Assembly: GCA_946555345.1 (NCBI GenBank)
Contig: CAMNSS010000024.1
Coordinates: 1-35,022, forward strand
Direction: 5' to 3'
Origin: an uncultured Eubacterium sp.
Lineage (GTDB): Bacteria > Bacillota > Clostridia > Peptostreptococcales > Anaerovoracaceae
DNA: 35,022 nucleotides
Numbering within the stretch: the first letter of the stretch is position 1; every line of letters begins with the position of its first letter. Shown piece by piece: positions 27,526 through 35,022 of this stretch. The notes under the pieces were generated by a model. The model saw only the letters and a list, made by a program, of their open reading frames with translations. It was not told the DNA's origin and did no database searches. The translations under genes and the position numbers were made by a program.

Positions 27526-28830
27526 TTGGAAAAAGTTTATGACATCATCATCATCGGCGGCGGCACGGCAGGAATGACTGCCGCCATATACGGATGCCGA
27601 TTGGGGAAACGAATCCTCATCATCGAAAAAAAATTTTTTGGCGGCCAGATCATATCCACGCCTGAAATAGAAAACTATCCTGCGTTTCCTTCTGCCAACG
27701 GATACACGTTCGCCACCGGGCTGCATTCACAAATCGAGGCGTTAAACGCAGAACAGGTTTCCGATGAAGTGACCGGGCTAAAACGGGTGGCTGCATCCAG
27801 CGAAATGGCAGACGCAGCACAGGCGAACGCATCCAGCGAGATGATAGGCGCAACGCATGCGGACGCCTCCGGTGGAATGGCAAATCCGGAACAGGCGGAC
27901 ACCGCCGATGATATCAAAAGCGCAAAACAAACAAACGCTTCCGGTTTCTGGCGTATCATATGTAAAAAAAGCCTTTATTCCGCACGGACAGTCATCATCG
28001 CTTCCGGCACGGAAAGCCGCAAATTGGGACTTGCAGGAGAAGATAAGCTCCTGGGCCATGGTATCTCCCATTGCGCTACATGTGACGGCGCGCTTTACAA
28101 AAATCGTACCGTAGCTGTCGTTGGCGGCGGCAATACTGCCCTGGAAGAAGCGCTTTACCTGTCGCTGCTGTGCAGAAAAGTCTACCTGATTCACCGAAGA
28201 TCCGTCTTTACCGGGGATTTGTCCCTGCAACAACGCATCTACAATACCGATAATGTGCAGCTATTGCTGAACAGCCGAATCGTTGCACTGAACGGAAAAG
28301 ACAGGCTGCAATCGGTCGAACTATGCGCCTGCGGACAAAACAGCGCTGCAGACACAAGCAGCGGCACAAACGGAAATGCAAAACGCAATGATTCCGTCAA
28401 TGCGGACACCGCCAACAGCAACATAAGCGGCAATAAACGCAGCGAAACGAACGGCCACGCCGCAAACAATAATGCAAAACGCAATGATCCGATACGGGCG
28501 GGCGTTTTCAACAGCAACGCAAGCGGCAACCGCCCGCTTTCCGAAAACACCACCAGCGGCGTGTCCGAAAATATGGACGGCGGTTCTGCTGAAACGCTGC
28601 AAATAGACGCCCTTTTTGTCGCCATCGGCCAGATTCCACAAAATCAGCCTTTTGCCGGTACCGTCGCCCTTGACCCCCACGGCTACATCATCGCTGGCGA
28701 AGACTGCCATACCGATGCATCCGGCGTGTTCGCCGCTGGCGACTGCCGCACGAAAGATCTCCGGCAGCTCGTCACCGCTGCATCAGACGGAGCTATCGCT
28801 GCAACGGAAGCCATAAAGTATTTGAGATGA
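27526..28830 (+). CDS. Thioredoxin-reductase-like flavoprotein with two low-complexity insertions
   Basis: The catalytic framework is complete: FAD-binding GGGTAG (residues 11-16), redox pair CATC (183-186), NADPH-binding GGGNTA (200-205) with HRR (223-225), and the C-terminal FAD motif GVFAAGDCRT. It is 434 residues against about 305-315 for usual TrxB. The excess is two insertions. Residues 90-137 are four 12-residue repeats (ASSEMADAAQAN type), encoded by 36-bp units. Residues about 268-356 are Asn/Ser/Gly/Lys-rich with an internal duplication. Both fall at positions equivalent to hairpin loops in TrxB, so the fold may tolerate them. The start is TTG at 27526, with GGAGG 7-8 bases upstream. 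It is divergent from the ech operon. It probably transfers electrons from NADPH to a thioredoxin-like partner, which is not in the window. Confidence 0.88.
   Translation: MEKVYDIIIIGGGTAGMTAAIYGCRLGKRILIIEKKFFGGQIISTPEIENYPAFPSANGYTFATGLHSQIEALNAEQVSDEVTGLKRVAASSEMADAAQANASSEMIGATHADASGGMANPEQADTADDIKSAKQTNASGFWRIICKKSLYSARTVIIASGTESRKLGLAGEDKLLGHGISHCATCDGALYKNRTVAVVGGGNTALEEALYLSLLCRKVYLIHRRSVFTGDLSLQQRIYNTDNVQLLLNSRIVALNGKDRLQSVELCACGQNSAADTSSGTNGNAKRNDSVNADTANSNISGNKRSETNGHAANNNAKRNDPIRAGVFNSNASGNRPLSENTTSGVSENMDGGSAETLQIDALFVAIGQIPQNQPFAGTVALDPHGYIIAGEDCHTDASGVFAAGDCRTKDLRQLVTAASDGAIAATEAIKYLR
27793..27936 (+). repeat. In-frame array of four degenerate 36-bp repeats
   Basis: Units at 27793-27828, 27829-27864, 27865-27900 and 27901-27936 keep the reading frame; the first two share GCATCCAGCGA and differ mainly in their second half, while the fourth is the most diverged. 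Each encodes 12 residues of the trxB-like protein. Confidence 0.85.
28375..28488 (+). repeat. In-frame duplication in the second insertion of the trxB-like gene
   Basis: AATGCAAAACGCAATGAT is present exactly at 28375-28392 and 28471-28488, 96 bp (32 codons) apart, followed in both copies by a diverged AACAGCAAC-AAGCGGCAA segment. Confidence 0.75.
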
Positions 28831-28995
28831 CCACGCCAGCCCCATGGCGGCATCCATTACCTGCGCACACCCAGAACTTTCACCGATTGCCTGGTTGATA
28901 ACTGTGACCGCCGCCTTAGCTCCGTTACCCGCGCAGTTCCAGGACTTTCACCTGTTAGAATGCACCCACGCTAAGCCAGCCAAACCAAATAACAA

Positions 28996-29028
28996 CAGCC
29001 TCCGGATCATCAGAGGCTGTCGCTTTTT
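28996..29028 (+). terminator. Terminator of the trxB-like gene
   Basis: CAGCCTC (28996-29002) pairs with GAGGCTG (29013-29019) and is followed on the plus strand by TCGCTTTTT. It lies 165 bp past the stop and sits between two convergent genes. Confidence 0.65.
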
Positions 29029-29080
29029 CCCATCAGCAATACGCTTTCCTGCTTGCCGATGTCATTTCTTTTCTCGATTT

Positions 29081-30631
29081 TTACTGATTAATTGGCGGGA
29101 AAGTCTCCTCAAACGTCTTCTCATCATGACCCAGCGTATTGACATCCCGCAGCTTGCCCTGCGACTTGGCGATCTTGTAACCGATCATCGGCAGGATAAC
29201 AGCGGCACACGCCACGGAGAAGATCACGATTCCGCCGCCTGCATTGCCCTCTGGATCGATGATATCGCCAAATGCCAGCATGATCAGGCAGATGAGCTGT
29301 GCGATCATCGCAAACCACGGAATCCATGACATTCCTGGTTTTACCCTGGCCTTCAGAACCTTGTCAGGGTCATATCCGTTCGCCTTGAGCTTGCTTCTGA
29401 AACGCTTCTGGGAAGCGATGATGCCTACCCATGCCAGCGTTCCCGTAAAGCCCGACAAGGACAAGAGCGTTCCGTACAGGCTTGCAAACATCCCAGTCAG
29501 CTCTGAAATCAGTCCCAGTACCAGGACGATCCACATGAACAGCAATGTAAACAATACGGCATTCTTCGGATTTCCGTTTTTATTGACCTTAGAAAGGAAC
29601 TTCGGCGCAAGGCCTTCGACAGAAAGACCATATAAGCATCTTACCGTTCCATAGAAGCCTGTATTCGCACAACTGAACGCCGCTACGAATACGATGGCAA
29701 GAAATACGATCGCCAGCGTATCAAATCCATATGCCTTCATGACGTCGGAGAATACCGGCGTCGCATCTGTTGCCAGAGCCGTAGGGAACAGCAACAGTAC
29801 CAGCAGGATCGGAACCAGATACAGCCCGACGATACGATATGTAACGCTCCTGCACGCTCTCGGCACGGACTCTTCCGGGTTCTGTGATTCAGCAGCGGCA
29901 AGACCAACGATTTCCGTCCCTTGGAAAGTAACGAGAACGACTACCATCAGAACCAGGCAAATGGCAAATCCATTCGGGAACATGATGTTATATGCGCTGT
30001 CTCCGCTGAAATTAATGCCAAAGCCCTTGAATCCATCTTCAACTGCGCCCAGGACCGCACTGTCAGGCGTACCCCAGATGCCTACCCAGATACCAAAGCC
30101 GACGAGAATAAAGATGATGATAACGATAACTTTAGTGATCGCCAGCCCTGATTCAATCTTAGCGAAAATATCAACTGCACACAGGTTGATAAGGGTGAGC
30201 GCCGCCAATGCGCCGAGGGCAAATGCCACATAGGCCACCGGACTGTTATTGCCTGTCAGCTCTTGCAGGATAAAGGACACCGCAATGGCCTCCGACGGAC
30301 AATAGCACACCCAGTTGAACCAGAAAGACCAGCCCATGCCGACCGACATTGTCGGTCCAAGAAATTCATTGGTATACGCAACGAACGATCCCTTCCGCGG
30401 CAGATTTACCAGCAGTTCCGCATAAGCGATCATCAGGCCGAATACGATAAGGCCCACGATAGCGAACGCAAGGAAGACCGCAGGACCCATTACCTGGATA
30501 CACCAGCCAACGCCTAGGAAATAACACGATCCGATTACACCGCCAAGGCCGATAAAGGCTACCTGCCAGCCTTTAATACCTCGTTTCAATTCTGTTGATT
30601 CGGAAGCAACAACATTTTTTTCTTCTGACAT
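29081..30631 (-). CDS. APC-superfamily amino-acid permease
   Basis: The 516-residue protein has about twelve hydrophobic segments and the first-helix signature GLGGVIGSCYFLG of amino acid/polyamine/organocation transporters. It would take up an amino acid by cation symport or exchange; the substrate cannot be told from sequence. The N-terminus is short and polar; the C-terminus ends in a charged cytoplasmic segment. The ATG follows AAAAGGAGGTAGTT. A consensus promoter and an imperfect palindrome lie upstream, so it appears to be a single-gene unit under regulation. Confidence 0.92.
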   Translation of the reverse strand: MSEEKNVVASESTELKRGIKGWQVAFIGLGGVIGSCYFLGVGWCIQVMGPAVFLAFAIVGLIVFGLMIAYAELLVNLPRKGSFVAYTNEFLGPTMSVGMGWSFWFNWVCYCPSEAIAVSFILQELTGNNSPVAYVAFALGALAALTLINLCAVDIFAKIESGLAITKVIVIIIFILVGFGIWVGIWGTPDSAVLGAVEDGFKGFGINFSGDSAYNIMFPNGFAICLVLMVVVLVTFQGTEIVGLAAAESQNPEESVPRACRSVTYRIVGLYLVPILLVLLLFPTALATDATPVFSDVMKAYGFDTLAIVFLAIVFVAAFSCANTGFYGTVRCLYGLSVEGLAPKFLSKVNKNGNPKNAVLFTLLFMWIVLVLGLISELTGMFASLYGTLLSLSGFTGTLAWVGIIASQKRFRSKLKANGYDPDKVLKARVKPGMSWIPWFAMIAQLICLIMLAFGDIIDPEGNAGGGIVIFSVACAAVILPMIGYKIAKSQGKLRDVNTLGHDEKTFEETFPPINQ

Positions 30632-30676
30632 AACTACCTCCTTTTCAAAATTATCATATAATTCCTTTTCCCTGTC

Positions 30677-30702
30677 ATTTCAAAAAATGAATTTTCTGAA
30701 AT
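30677..30702. promoter_or_regulatory. Imperfect palindrome between promoter and permease gene
   Basis: ATTTCA (30677-30682) and TGAAAT (30697-30702) form the outer arms of a 26-bp A/T-rich imperfect palindrome (inner AAAAA/TTTTC). It lies just downstream of the -10, a position suited to a repressor operator. No regulator is identified. Confidence 0.45.
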
Positions 30703-30717
30703 TTTTGGGTATACTAA

Positions 30718-30746
30718 ATTATATGTTTTTAGAATCTCCCTGTCAA
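30718..30746 (-). promoter_or_regulatory. Consensus promoter of the APC permease gene
   Basis: On the minus strand TTGACA (30741-30746), 17 bp, TATAAT (30718-30723): a perfect sigma-A consensus, about 87 bp before the ATG. Confidence 0.88.
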
Positions 30747-30798
30747 CGCCTTGCGGAAAAGTTCTTATTTATGAGTATCAGGTGTATCAAAAGAGAGA

Positions 30799-31068
30799 CT
30801 ACACGTTAAAAAATATTAAAATTCCAATCACTCCAGGAATTCCCAACAGCCCCGCAATCACGGCGGTAATAATATTTACCGGTAAAAAAATCTCAAAATT
30901 ATTACATAACAAGTGCAATATAACTAAAGCTACACCGCCTAGAACACTGTTCACCAATACTTTCAGGATAATTTTCAAAGGTATCAGCAGCCACTTGCCG
31001 AAAAAGTAAATCAACATCAGGCATGCGGTATAAATCAAAAATATGCCGACTTCCATTCCAAAATCCAT
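30799..31068 (-). CDS. bofA: BofA-family protein (pro-sigma-K processing inhibitor)
   Basis: The 89-residue membrane protein has two hydrophobic segments and the BofA pattern KIILKVLVNSVLGG ... NIITAVIAGLLGIPGV. In Bacillus BofA inhibits the SpoIVFB protease and so times sigma-K activation in late sporulation. I start at ATG 31066-31068 (MDFGMEV), which has AGGAGGG five bases upstream, rather than nine codons earlier. It lies downstream of dnaX-ybaB-recR, as in Bacillus, although the intervening yaaL gene is missing. It supports a spore-forming lineage; no other sporulation gene is visible. Confidence 0.88.
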   Translation of the reverse strand: MDFGMEVGIFLIYTACLMLIYFFGKWLLIPLKIILKVLVNSVLGGVALVILHLLCNNFEIFLPVNIITAVIAGLLGIPGVIGILIFFNV

Positions 31069-31320
31069 GAATCCCTCCTGTAAAACCTTCCACACTATGC
31101 AAAACTCAAAAACGACAGAATGAGAAATTTCTATTTCATATGCTGTCCGAAAGAAGCGCGGCTTTTCAATATACTTGTTTGAAACCGCCTAAGCGCCATC
31201 GGAAATCCGAGATAAGCATCGAAATCACTATGCCGGAAACCTGCGGCAAGCGGCAAGGCCGCTACATCGGAAACCCGGGACAAACGCCACGCTCGCTATA
31301 AACGAATATTTCCTGCACGA

Positions 31321-31353
31321 CAAAAATAAGGGATGATAAAACTATCATCCCTT
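31321..31353 (-). terminator. Terminator of the dnaX-ybaB-recR unit
   Basis: AAGGGATGATA (31328-31338) pairs perfectly with TATCATCCCTT (31343-31353) through a 4-base loop, followed on the minus strand by ATTTTTG. It lies about 360 bp past the recR stop. Confidence 0.85.
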
Positions 31354-31439
31354 CATTATATTTCGTATTGCCGCTTTTTATGACAAGCCCGCAGATCATG
31401 TGCGGCGGATATGCCATGCGCATTCGATGCATCAAATGG

Positions 31440-31650
31440 ATCAATGCGAAAAACAAGGCCAGCAAAGCTAGATAGCAAAATGGAGCTGGCAAAACAAGAC
31501 CGCTGAGATCGGCAAAGCCAGAGCCGCTGGCAGAATCAAGCCAGCAGGACCAGACGGCAAATGCGAAGCCAAGCCAGCAAAAATGCGCCGACGAGCCGCA
31601 CCGCCATTTTGCCAGCACATCGCAATCGGCAGATGCAAATTGTATCACAG
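31440..31650. repeat. Low-complexity GCCAGC/GGCAAA-rich intergenic DNA
   Basis: Variants of GCCAGC, GCTGGC and GGCAAA recur roughly every 25-30 bp. An open frame crosses it on the minus strand but also runs through the terminator and lacks a ribosome binding site. The rest of 31069-31709 holds no recognisable gene. Confidence 0.5.
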
Positions 31651-31709
31651 TTTGTCCAGCAGTACCGGCCAGCTAAACCGCTATTCGCCAGCCGCACCAA
31701 AAAAACAAA

Positions 31710-32309
31710 TTATAGCTGCCGCCTGCCTTCCACCGCCTTCAAAAGCGTCACCTCGTCCGCATACTCCAAATCCCCGCCGACTGGAATGCCGTGCGCGATC
31801 CTGGATACCGTAATCCCCGAAGGCTTGATCAGCCTGGCGATATACATGGCCGTCGCCTCGCCTTCAATATTCGGGTTCGTCGCGATAATCAGCTCCTTCA
31901 CCGCTTCATCCTGAAGCCTTACGATCAAGCTTTTGAGATTGATATCATCCGGCCCGATGCCGTCCATCGGGGAAATGCAGCCGTGAAGCACATGGTAATA
32001 CCCGCGGTACTCCCTGATTTTTTCCATTGCGACCACATCTTTTGGGCTTTCAACCACGCAAATCAGGCTTCTGTCCCTGCTTCCATCCGCACAAATGGCG
32101 CATGGGTCAGTATCGGTGAGGTTGCCGCACACGGAACAATACTGCATCGAAGTTTTTGCCGTCCGAATCGCATCCGCCAACGCCAACGCTTCCGCATCCT
32201 CCATCGACAAAATGTGAAAAGCAAGCCGCTGAGCCGTTTTCCCGCCGATCCCCGGAAGCCTGGAAAGTTCATTGATCAATTTGTTTAAAGGCTTTGCATA
32301 ATACTTCAT
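31710..32309 (-). CDS. recR: Recombination protein RecR
   Basis: The 199-residue protein has the helix-hairpin-helix [15 protein letters not shown], a zinc finger (C58, C61, C70, C73) and a Toprim domain ([14 protein letters not shown]). RecR acts with RecO/RecF in loading RecA at gaps. An ATG four codons upstream (MGRP) is possible, but [12 protein letters not shown] aligns with known RecR starts and has a GGGG site; the choice is not certain. It follows ybaB by only a few bases. Confidence 0.96.
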   Translation of the reverse strand: MKYYAKPLNKLINELSRLPGIGGKTAQRLAFHILSMEDAEALALADAIRTAKTSMQYCSVCGNLTDTDPCAICADGSRDRSLICVVESPKDVVAMEKIREYRGYYHVLHGCISPMDGIGPDDINLKSLIVRLQDEAVKELIIATNPNIEGEATAMYIARLIKPSGITVSRIAHGIPVGGDLEYADEVTLLKAVEGRRQL

Positions 32310-32322
32310 GGGACGCCCCATT

Positions 32323-32676
32323 TTACAGGCCCGGTATGCCGAGTCCCGCTGTCAGCTTGCCCATTTCATTCTGTGAGATTTCTTCCATCTGCCGTAACGC
32401 TTCATTTGCCGCAGCCAAAATCAAATCTTGCAGCATTTCCACGTCATCGGGATCTACCACTTCCGGTTTAATCTGAATATCCTTTATTTCTTTCTTGCCC
32501 GATACGACAACGCTCACTGCGCCGCCGCCTGATGTCGCAGTCGTTTCCATCTCGTCAATTTCCGCTTGCACCGCATCCATCTTTCTCTGCATCGCCTGCA
32601 TTTGCTGCATCTGCTTCTGCATATTCCCCATGCCCGGCGCTTTCGGTTTTTTCCCGGCTTTCATTCCTCTTCCCAT
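32323..32676 (-). CDS. ybaB: YbaB/EbfC-family nucleoid-associated protein
   Basis: The 117-residue protein has a Met/Gln-rich N-terminal helix ([18 protein letters not shown]) and the YbaB core ending in [17 protein letters not shown]. Members bind DNA as dimers and are nearly always encoded between dnaX and recR, as here. The ATG follows AAGGAGACTAAAACA. Confidence 0.96.
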   Translation of the reverse strand: MGRGMKAGKKPKAPGMGNMQKQMQQMQAMQRKMDAVQAEIDEMETTATSGGGAVSVVVSGKKEIKDIQIKPEVVDPDDVEMLQDLILAAANEALRQMEEISQNEMGKLTAGLGIPGL

Positions 32677-32697
32677 TGTTTTAGTCTCCTTCGGTAT

Positions 32698-34494
32698 TTA
32701 TTGTATTTCGATATTGATTCCCAGCAGTTCTTCCGCACTGCGGGTTATTTCCTCAATGCTCTGCTCTCCCTGCATGGATTTCTTCCCGCCTGCCGAAACC
32801 AGTTTCATGGTTCTCTGTTTTCCAGTATGCTTTTCCATAAGGGTTTCCAGAAGCTTCCGGTTTAATTCCGCAAGCTCCTTCATTGATGCGGAGGTCATTT
32901 CTATCGTAAAAGAATCATCTCCTATTTCAACCAGCCGCCCGCTGCTGCCGATCATATAAAAGCTTCCCTTTGCGGCTTCCCCATCTTCAAATACGGCGTT
33001 CCATATTTCATCGAGGTCGTAGGCTTGTACTGCCATATCAGATGCACCGGATGTATCAAGCGCATCAACTATGCCAGGGCTGCCAGGCGTTCCAGGTGCG
33101 TTTTGCGCATCTGGTGCGCTCGGGGCATCTGACATATAATTCGGATTCGTCAAATTAGGCGCGCCCGGGGCATTTGACGCACTCGACAAACCAGTCAGAC
33201 CCAGCGCACCAGGTATCCCTGACCCATCCGGCATCTGCACCGTTGCAGCTGCACCCTGATCAGAAGAAATAGTTCCTTTTTGCTCCTGGCCGGCTGAGAC
33301 CTTCCCGCCCTGCCGCATCTGAACCCGCACAGACGGATTTCCTGCCACCATTGCCGCCTGTGCGTTGTTTTCCGCCATTCTTGCAGCCTGCGCATTGCCC
33401 GCCGCCACTGCGGACAAACCAGAAGACAGCTTTACGATCACCAGCTCCAGCAATATCCTCGGCTGGGTGGACCATTTCGCTTCCCGCATCGTTTCGGAAA
33501 TTTCCAAAATTCCCCTGTTGATATCATAAAGCTCTATGCTCTCGCCCTGTTTTCTGATGCGGTCGATGTTTTCAACCGACATATTTACCACTTCCTGCGG
33601 GTTTTTCATGAATTTCGTCATCAGGAGATTCCTGTAATGGTTGACCCAATCCCGCATAAACTGCCGCACATCCTTGCCGTCGGAGAGGACGCGGTCTAAG
33701 AGAACCAGCGCATCGGCAGTTTTGCCCCGGCGCACGAAATCGGTCAGCTCCACAAACGTTTCCTCCCCCGATGCACCTAAAAATTCCAAGACATCCTTCG
33801 GCTCAATCTTGCGGTCGCCGCCCGCCGTGCACTGCTCCAGGATGCTGAGCCCGTCCCGTACAGAACCATCGGCATTGGCAGCTATGATCCGCAAAGCATC
33901 CTCGGACACATCGATTCCTTTTTTCCGGCAAATATCAGCCATGCCGCCGATCAGGACGCCTTCCGGCACACGCCTGAAATCGAGCCTCATGCACCTGGAT
34001 AAAATCGTAGCAGGCAAAGACTGCGGTTCGGTCGTCGCCAAGATGAACACGACGTATTCCGGCGGCTCTTCCAGCGTTTTTAAAAGCGCATTCGACGCAC
34101 CGGAAGAGAGCATATGAACCTCGTCTATGATATAAACCTTTTTCCTGCCAAGAACAGGCGGATACTTTACCGTTTCCCGCAATTCCCGGATGTTGTCCAC
34201 ACCGTTATTGGAAGCTGCGTCTATTTCCACCACATCGATGAAGCTGCCCGCCTTGATCGCCTGGCAAGCGCTGCACACGCCGCACGGCTTCTGCCCTTCC
34301 GAAGTGCAATTAAGTCCCTTTGCCAAGATCCTCGCCGTCGTCGTCTTTCCCGTTCCCCTCGTACCGCAAAACAAGTATGCATGGCTGGCGCTATCCGTAT
34401 TGATTTGGTTTTTCAAAATTTTTACGATATGATCCTGTCCCAGAATTTCATCGAACACCTCCGGGCGGTATGTCCTGTATAAAGCCGTATACAT
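32698..34494 (-). CDS. dnaX: DNA polymerase III subunit gamma/tau
   Basis: The 598-residue clamp-loader subunit has Walker A GTRGTGKT (44-51), a zinc module (C63, C71, C74, C77), Walker B with DEVH (124-127) and the ATTEP sensor region. Residues about 363-487 are a low-complexity linker rich in Ala, Gly, Pro, Asn and Ser, with NAQAARMAEN directly repeated as NAQAAMVAGN (367-386). A conserved-looking C-terminal domain follows. I start at ATG 34492-34494 (MYTALYRTYRP, GGAGG upstream); the longer open frame would run back into the SRP RNA. No obvious frameshift slippery heptamer was found. Confidence 0.97.
   Translation of the reverse strand: MYTALYRTYRPEVFDEILGQDHIVKILKNQINTDSASHAYLFCGTRGTGKTTTARILAKGLNCTSEGQKPCGVCSACQAIKAGSFIDVVEIDAASNNGVDNIRELRETVKYPPVLGRKKVYIIDEVHMLSSGASNALLKTLEEPPEYVVFILATTEPQSLPATILSRCMRLDFRRVPEGVLIGGMADICRKKGIDVSEDALRIIAANADGSVRDGLSILEQCTAGGDRKIEPKDVLEFLGASGEETFVELTDFVRRGKTADALVLLDRVLSDGKDVRQFMRDWVNHYRNLLMTKFMKNPQEVVNMSVENIDRIRKQGESIELYDINRGILEISETMREAKWSTQPRILLELVIVKLSSGLSAVAAGNAQAARMAENNAQAAMVAGNPSVRVQMRQGGKVSAGQEQKGTISSDQGAAATVQMPDGSGIPGALGLTGLSSASNAPGAPNLTNPNYMSDAPSAPDAQNAPGTPGSPGIVDALDTSGASDMAVQAYDLDEIWNAVFEDGEAAKGSFYMIGSSGRLVEIGDDSFTIEMTSASMKELAELNRKLLETLMEKHTGKQRTMKLVSAGGKKSMQGEQSIEEITRSAEELLGINIEIQ
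33337..33396 (-). repeat. Two 30-bp in-frame tandem units in dnaX
   Basis: Adjacent 30-bp units encode NAQAARMAEN and NAQAAMVAGN in the gamma/tau linker. This matches the unit size seen in other repeats of the window. Confidence 0.6.
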
Positions 34495-34520
34495 TCCCAC
34501 AATCCTCCAAATGTGCAGAA

Positions 34521-34678
34521 AAATTGCCCTTTGAAAGCTCCGCAGGCATAGGAGAAGGCTGATCTGCGGCACATAAGAGCTTCCGCTTATTGCTGCTTCC
34601 TTCCGGACCTGACAAGGTTCACGGCGTCTTATTGCGCAGGACCCAAACCATGCGAGCGGAACCATCAAAAGGCAATTT
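34521..34678 (-). ncRNA. ffs: Bacterial signal recognition particle RNA (4.5S-like)
   Basis: On the minus strand the conserved Ffh-binding hairpin reads GTCAGGTCCGGAAGGAAGC (within 34592-34613). Flanking arms pair along a rod: AATAAGA with TCTTAT, GUUCCGC with GCGGAGC (34656-34662 and 34537-34543), and at the ends AAATTGCCTTTTGA with TCAAAGGGCAATTT (34665-34678 and 34521-34534, one mismatch). The 3' end runs into TTTTT, so transcription probably stops there. The whole is about 158 nt: longer than a minimal 4.5S RNA, but with no Alu-domain sequence at its 5' end. It lies just upstream of dnaX, as in Bacillus. Confidence 0.92.
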
Positions 34679-34689
34679 CATACTATTTC

Positions 34690-34718
34690 ATTATATTATT
34701 TTTCGTTACAGCCGTCAA
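34690..34718 (-). promoter_or_regulatory. Promoter of the SRP RNA gene
   Basis: On the minus strand TTGACG (34713-34718), 17 bp, TATAAT (34690-34695). Transcription should start near 34683, just before the 5' arm of the RNA rod. Confidence 0.88.
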
Positions 34719-34748
34719 GGATTTAATGTGAAAAGGGCAGGATATGCC

Positions 34749-34780
34749 GCATTCTCCATATTATGAAAAAAGGAGAATGC
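34749..34780. repeat. Perfect 9-bp inverted repeat upstream of the SRP promoter
   Basis: GCATTCTCC (34749-34757) and GGAGAATGC (34772-34780) flank a 14-base loop. No T-run follows on the minus strand, so terminator function for the gene to the right is uncertain; the T-run lies inside the loop. Confidence 0.5.
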
Positions 34781-34901
34781 AATCGTTAAGCATGGACGAG
34801 CGCATAATCATGCACGCAAAGATGCACATCATGATAGGATTGGCTGAATTGGATCGGAGCAAGAATGCAGGGAATTGATTATAGATGCAAGTTCATCTAA
34901 A

Positions 34902-35022
34902 TTACAGCAAATAATTATTTTCCCGGTTTGCAATCTGTAAGCCAGCTAATTTGTAGGTTGCATATCCTCCCATAACCAGCGGCTCTGATTTGCAAATTTC
35001 CTCTGCTTCTTCACGGCTCTCT
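34902..35022 (-). CDS. Probable YciI-family protein, C-terminal 39 residues only
   Basis: The minus-strand frame entering from the right edge reads ESREEAEEICKSEPLVMGGY and continues for 19 more residues to TAA (34902-34904). The pattern of SREEAEE, then a Pro-containing turn, then a GY-Y strand resembles the end of YCII-domain proteins, small ferredoxin-like-fold proteins of mostly unknown function. The start and most of the gene lie outside the window, so both the family and the reading frame are tentative. Confidence 0.5.
   Translation of the reverse strand, partial: ESREEAEEICKSEPLVMGGYATYKLAGLQIANRENNYLL

Noticed and set aside
27526-28830. Ferredoxin-dependent thioredoxin reductase (NADPH-independent type)
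   Set aside because: The closeness to Ech made this attractive, but the NADPH-binding GGGNTA and HRR motifs are intact, which fits the ordinary NADPH-dependent class.
31262-31648. 128-codon frame downstream of recR with a hydrophobic stretch
   Set aside because: It reads through the perfect recR terminator and low-complexity DNA and has no ribosome binding site.

Overview
The window is one end of the chromosomal translation/transcription core of an anaerobic Gram-positive bacterium, almost certainly a member of the Clostridia (Bacillota). The signs are strong AGGAGG-type ribosome binding sites, TTGACA/TATAAT promoters, a bofA sporulation gene, the order SRP RNA-dnaX-ybaB-recR-bofA known from Bacillus, and an Ech-type energy-converting [NiFe] hydrogenase. 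A spore-forming, fermentative gut or sediment anaerobe, perhaps near the Anaerovoracaceae, would fit, but family placement is only an inference. Nearly all genes lie on the minus strand; the single clear plus-strand gene is a thioredoxin-reductase homologue.

Layout by coordinate. 1-3435: the str operon, tuf (only the 5' end), fusA, rpsG and rpsL, with its own promoter near 3500-3530. 3436-3805: a spacer with degenerate 34-bp repeats where many Bacillota carry an L7Ae-family gene. 3806-11274: rpoC and rpoB, with a strong promoter. 11933-17062: three genes not expected here (an M28 lipoprotein peptidase, a DUF134-NifX fusion and a class I aminotransferase), lying between rpoB and rplL, which are usually neighbours. 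17707-21346: rplL, rplJ (with an L10 leader and attenuator), rplA, rplK, nusG, secE and rpmG, with a promoter upstream of rpmG.

21550-27315: a six-gene Ech hydrogenase operon, echABCDEF, read right to left from a good promoter to a strong terminator. Its EchF subunit carries three tandem 2[4Fe-4S] ferredoxin modules (motifs for six clusters) where canonical EchF has two clusters, and its EchC carries a long acidic tail. Divergent from it is a thioredoxin-reductase-like gene bearing two low-complexity insertions, one of them an in-frame array of four 36-bp repeats. Next come an APC-family amino-acid permease (29081-30631) and bofA (30799-31068). Then recR, ybaB and dnaX follow, an unusually sized SRP RNA of about 158 nt with its own promoter, and the last 39 codons of a probable YciI-family gene at the right edge.

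How it fits together. The left two thirds is the ribosome/RNA polymerase supercluster, here split into separate transcription units by terminators, promoters and inserted genes. The Ech operon would couple reduced ferredoxin oxidation to H2 production and ion translocation. A second theme is degenerate short tandem repetition (units of about 30-36 bp) both between genes (3588-3776, 15224-15317, 18073-18339, 31440-31650) and in frame inside proteins (trxB-like, dnaX), together with acidic or Ala-rich tails on EchC, EchF, RpoB and RpoC. This looks like a genome-level tendency rather than a property of one locus.
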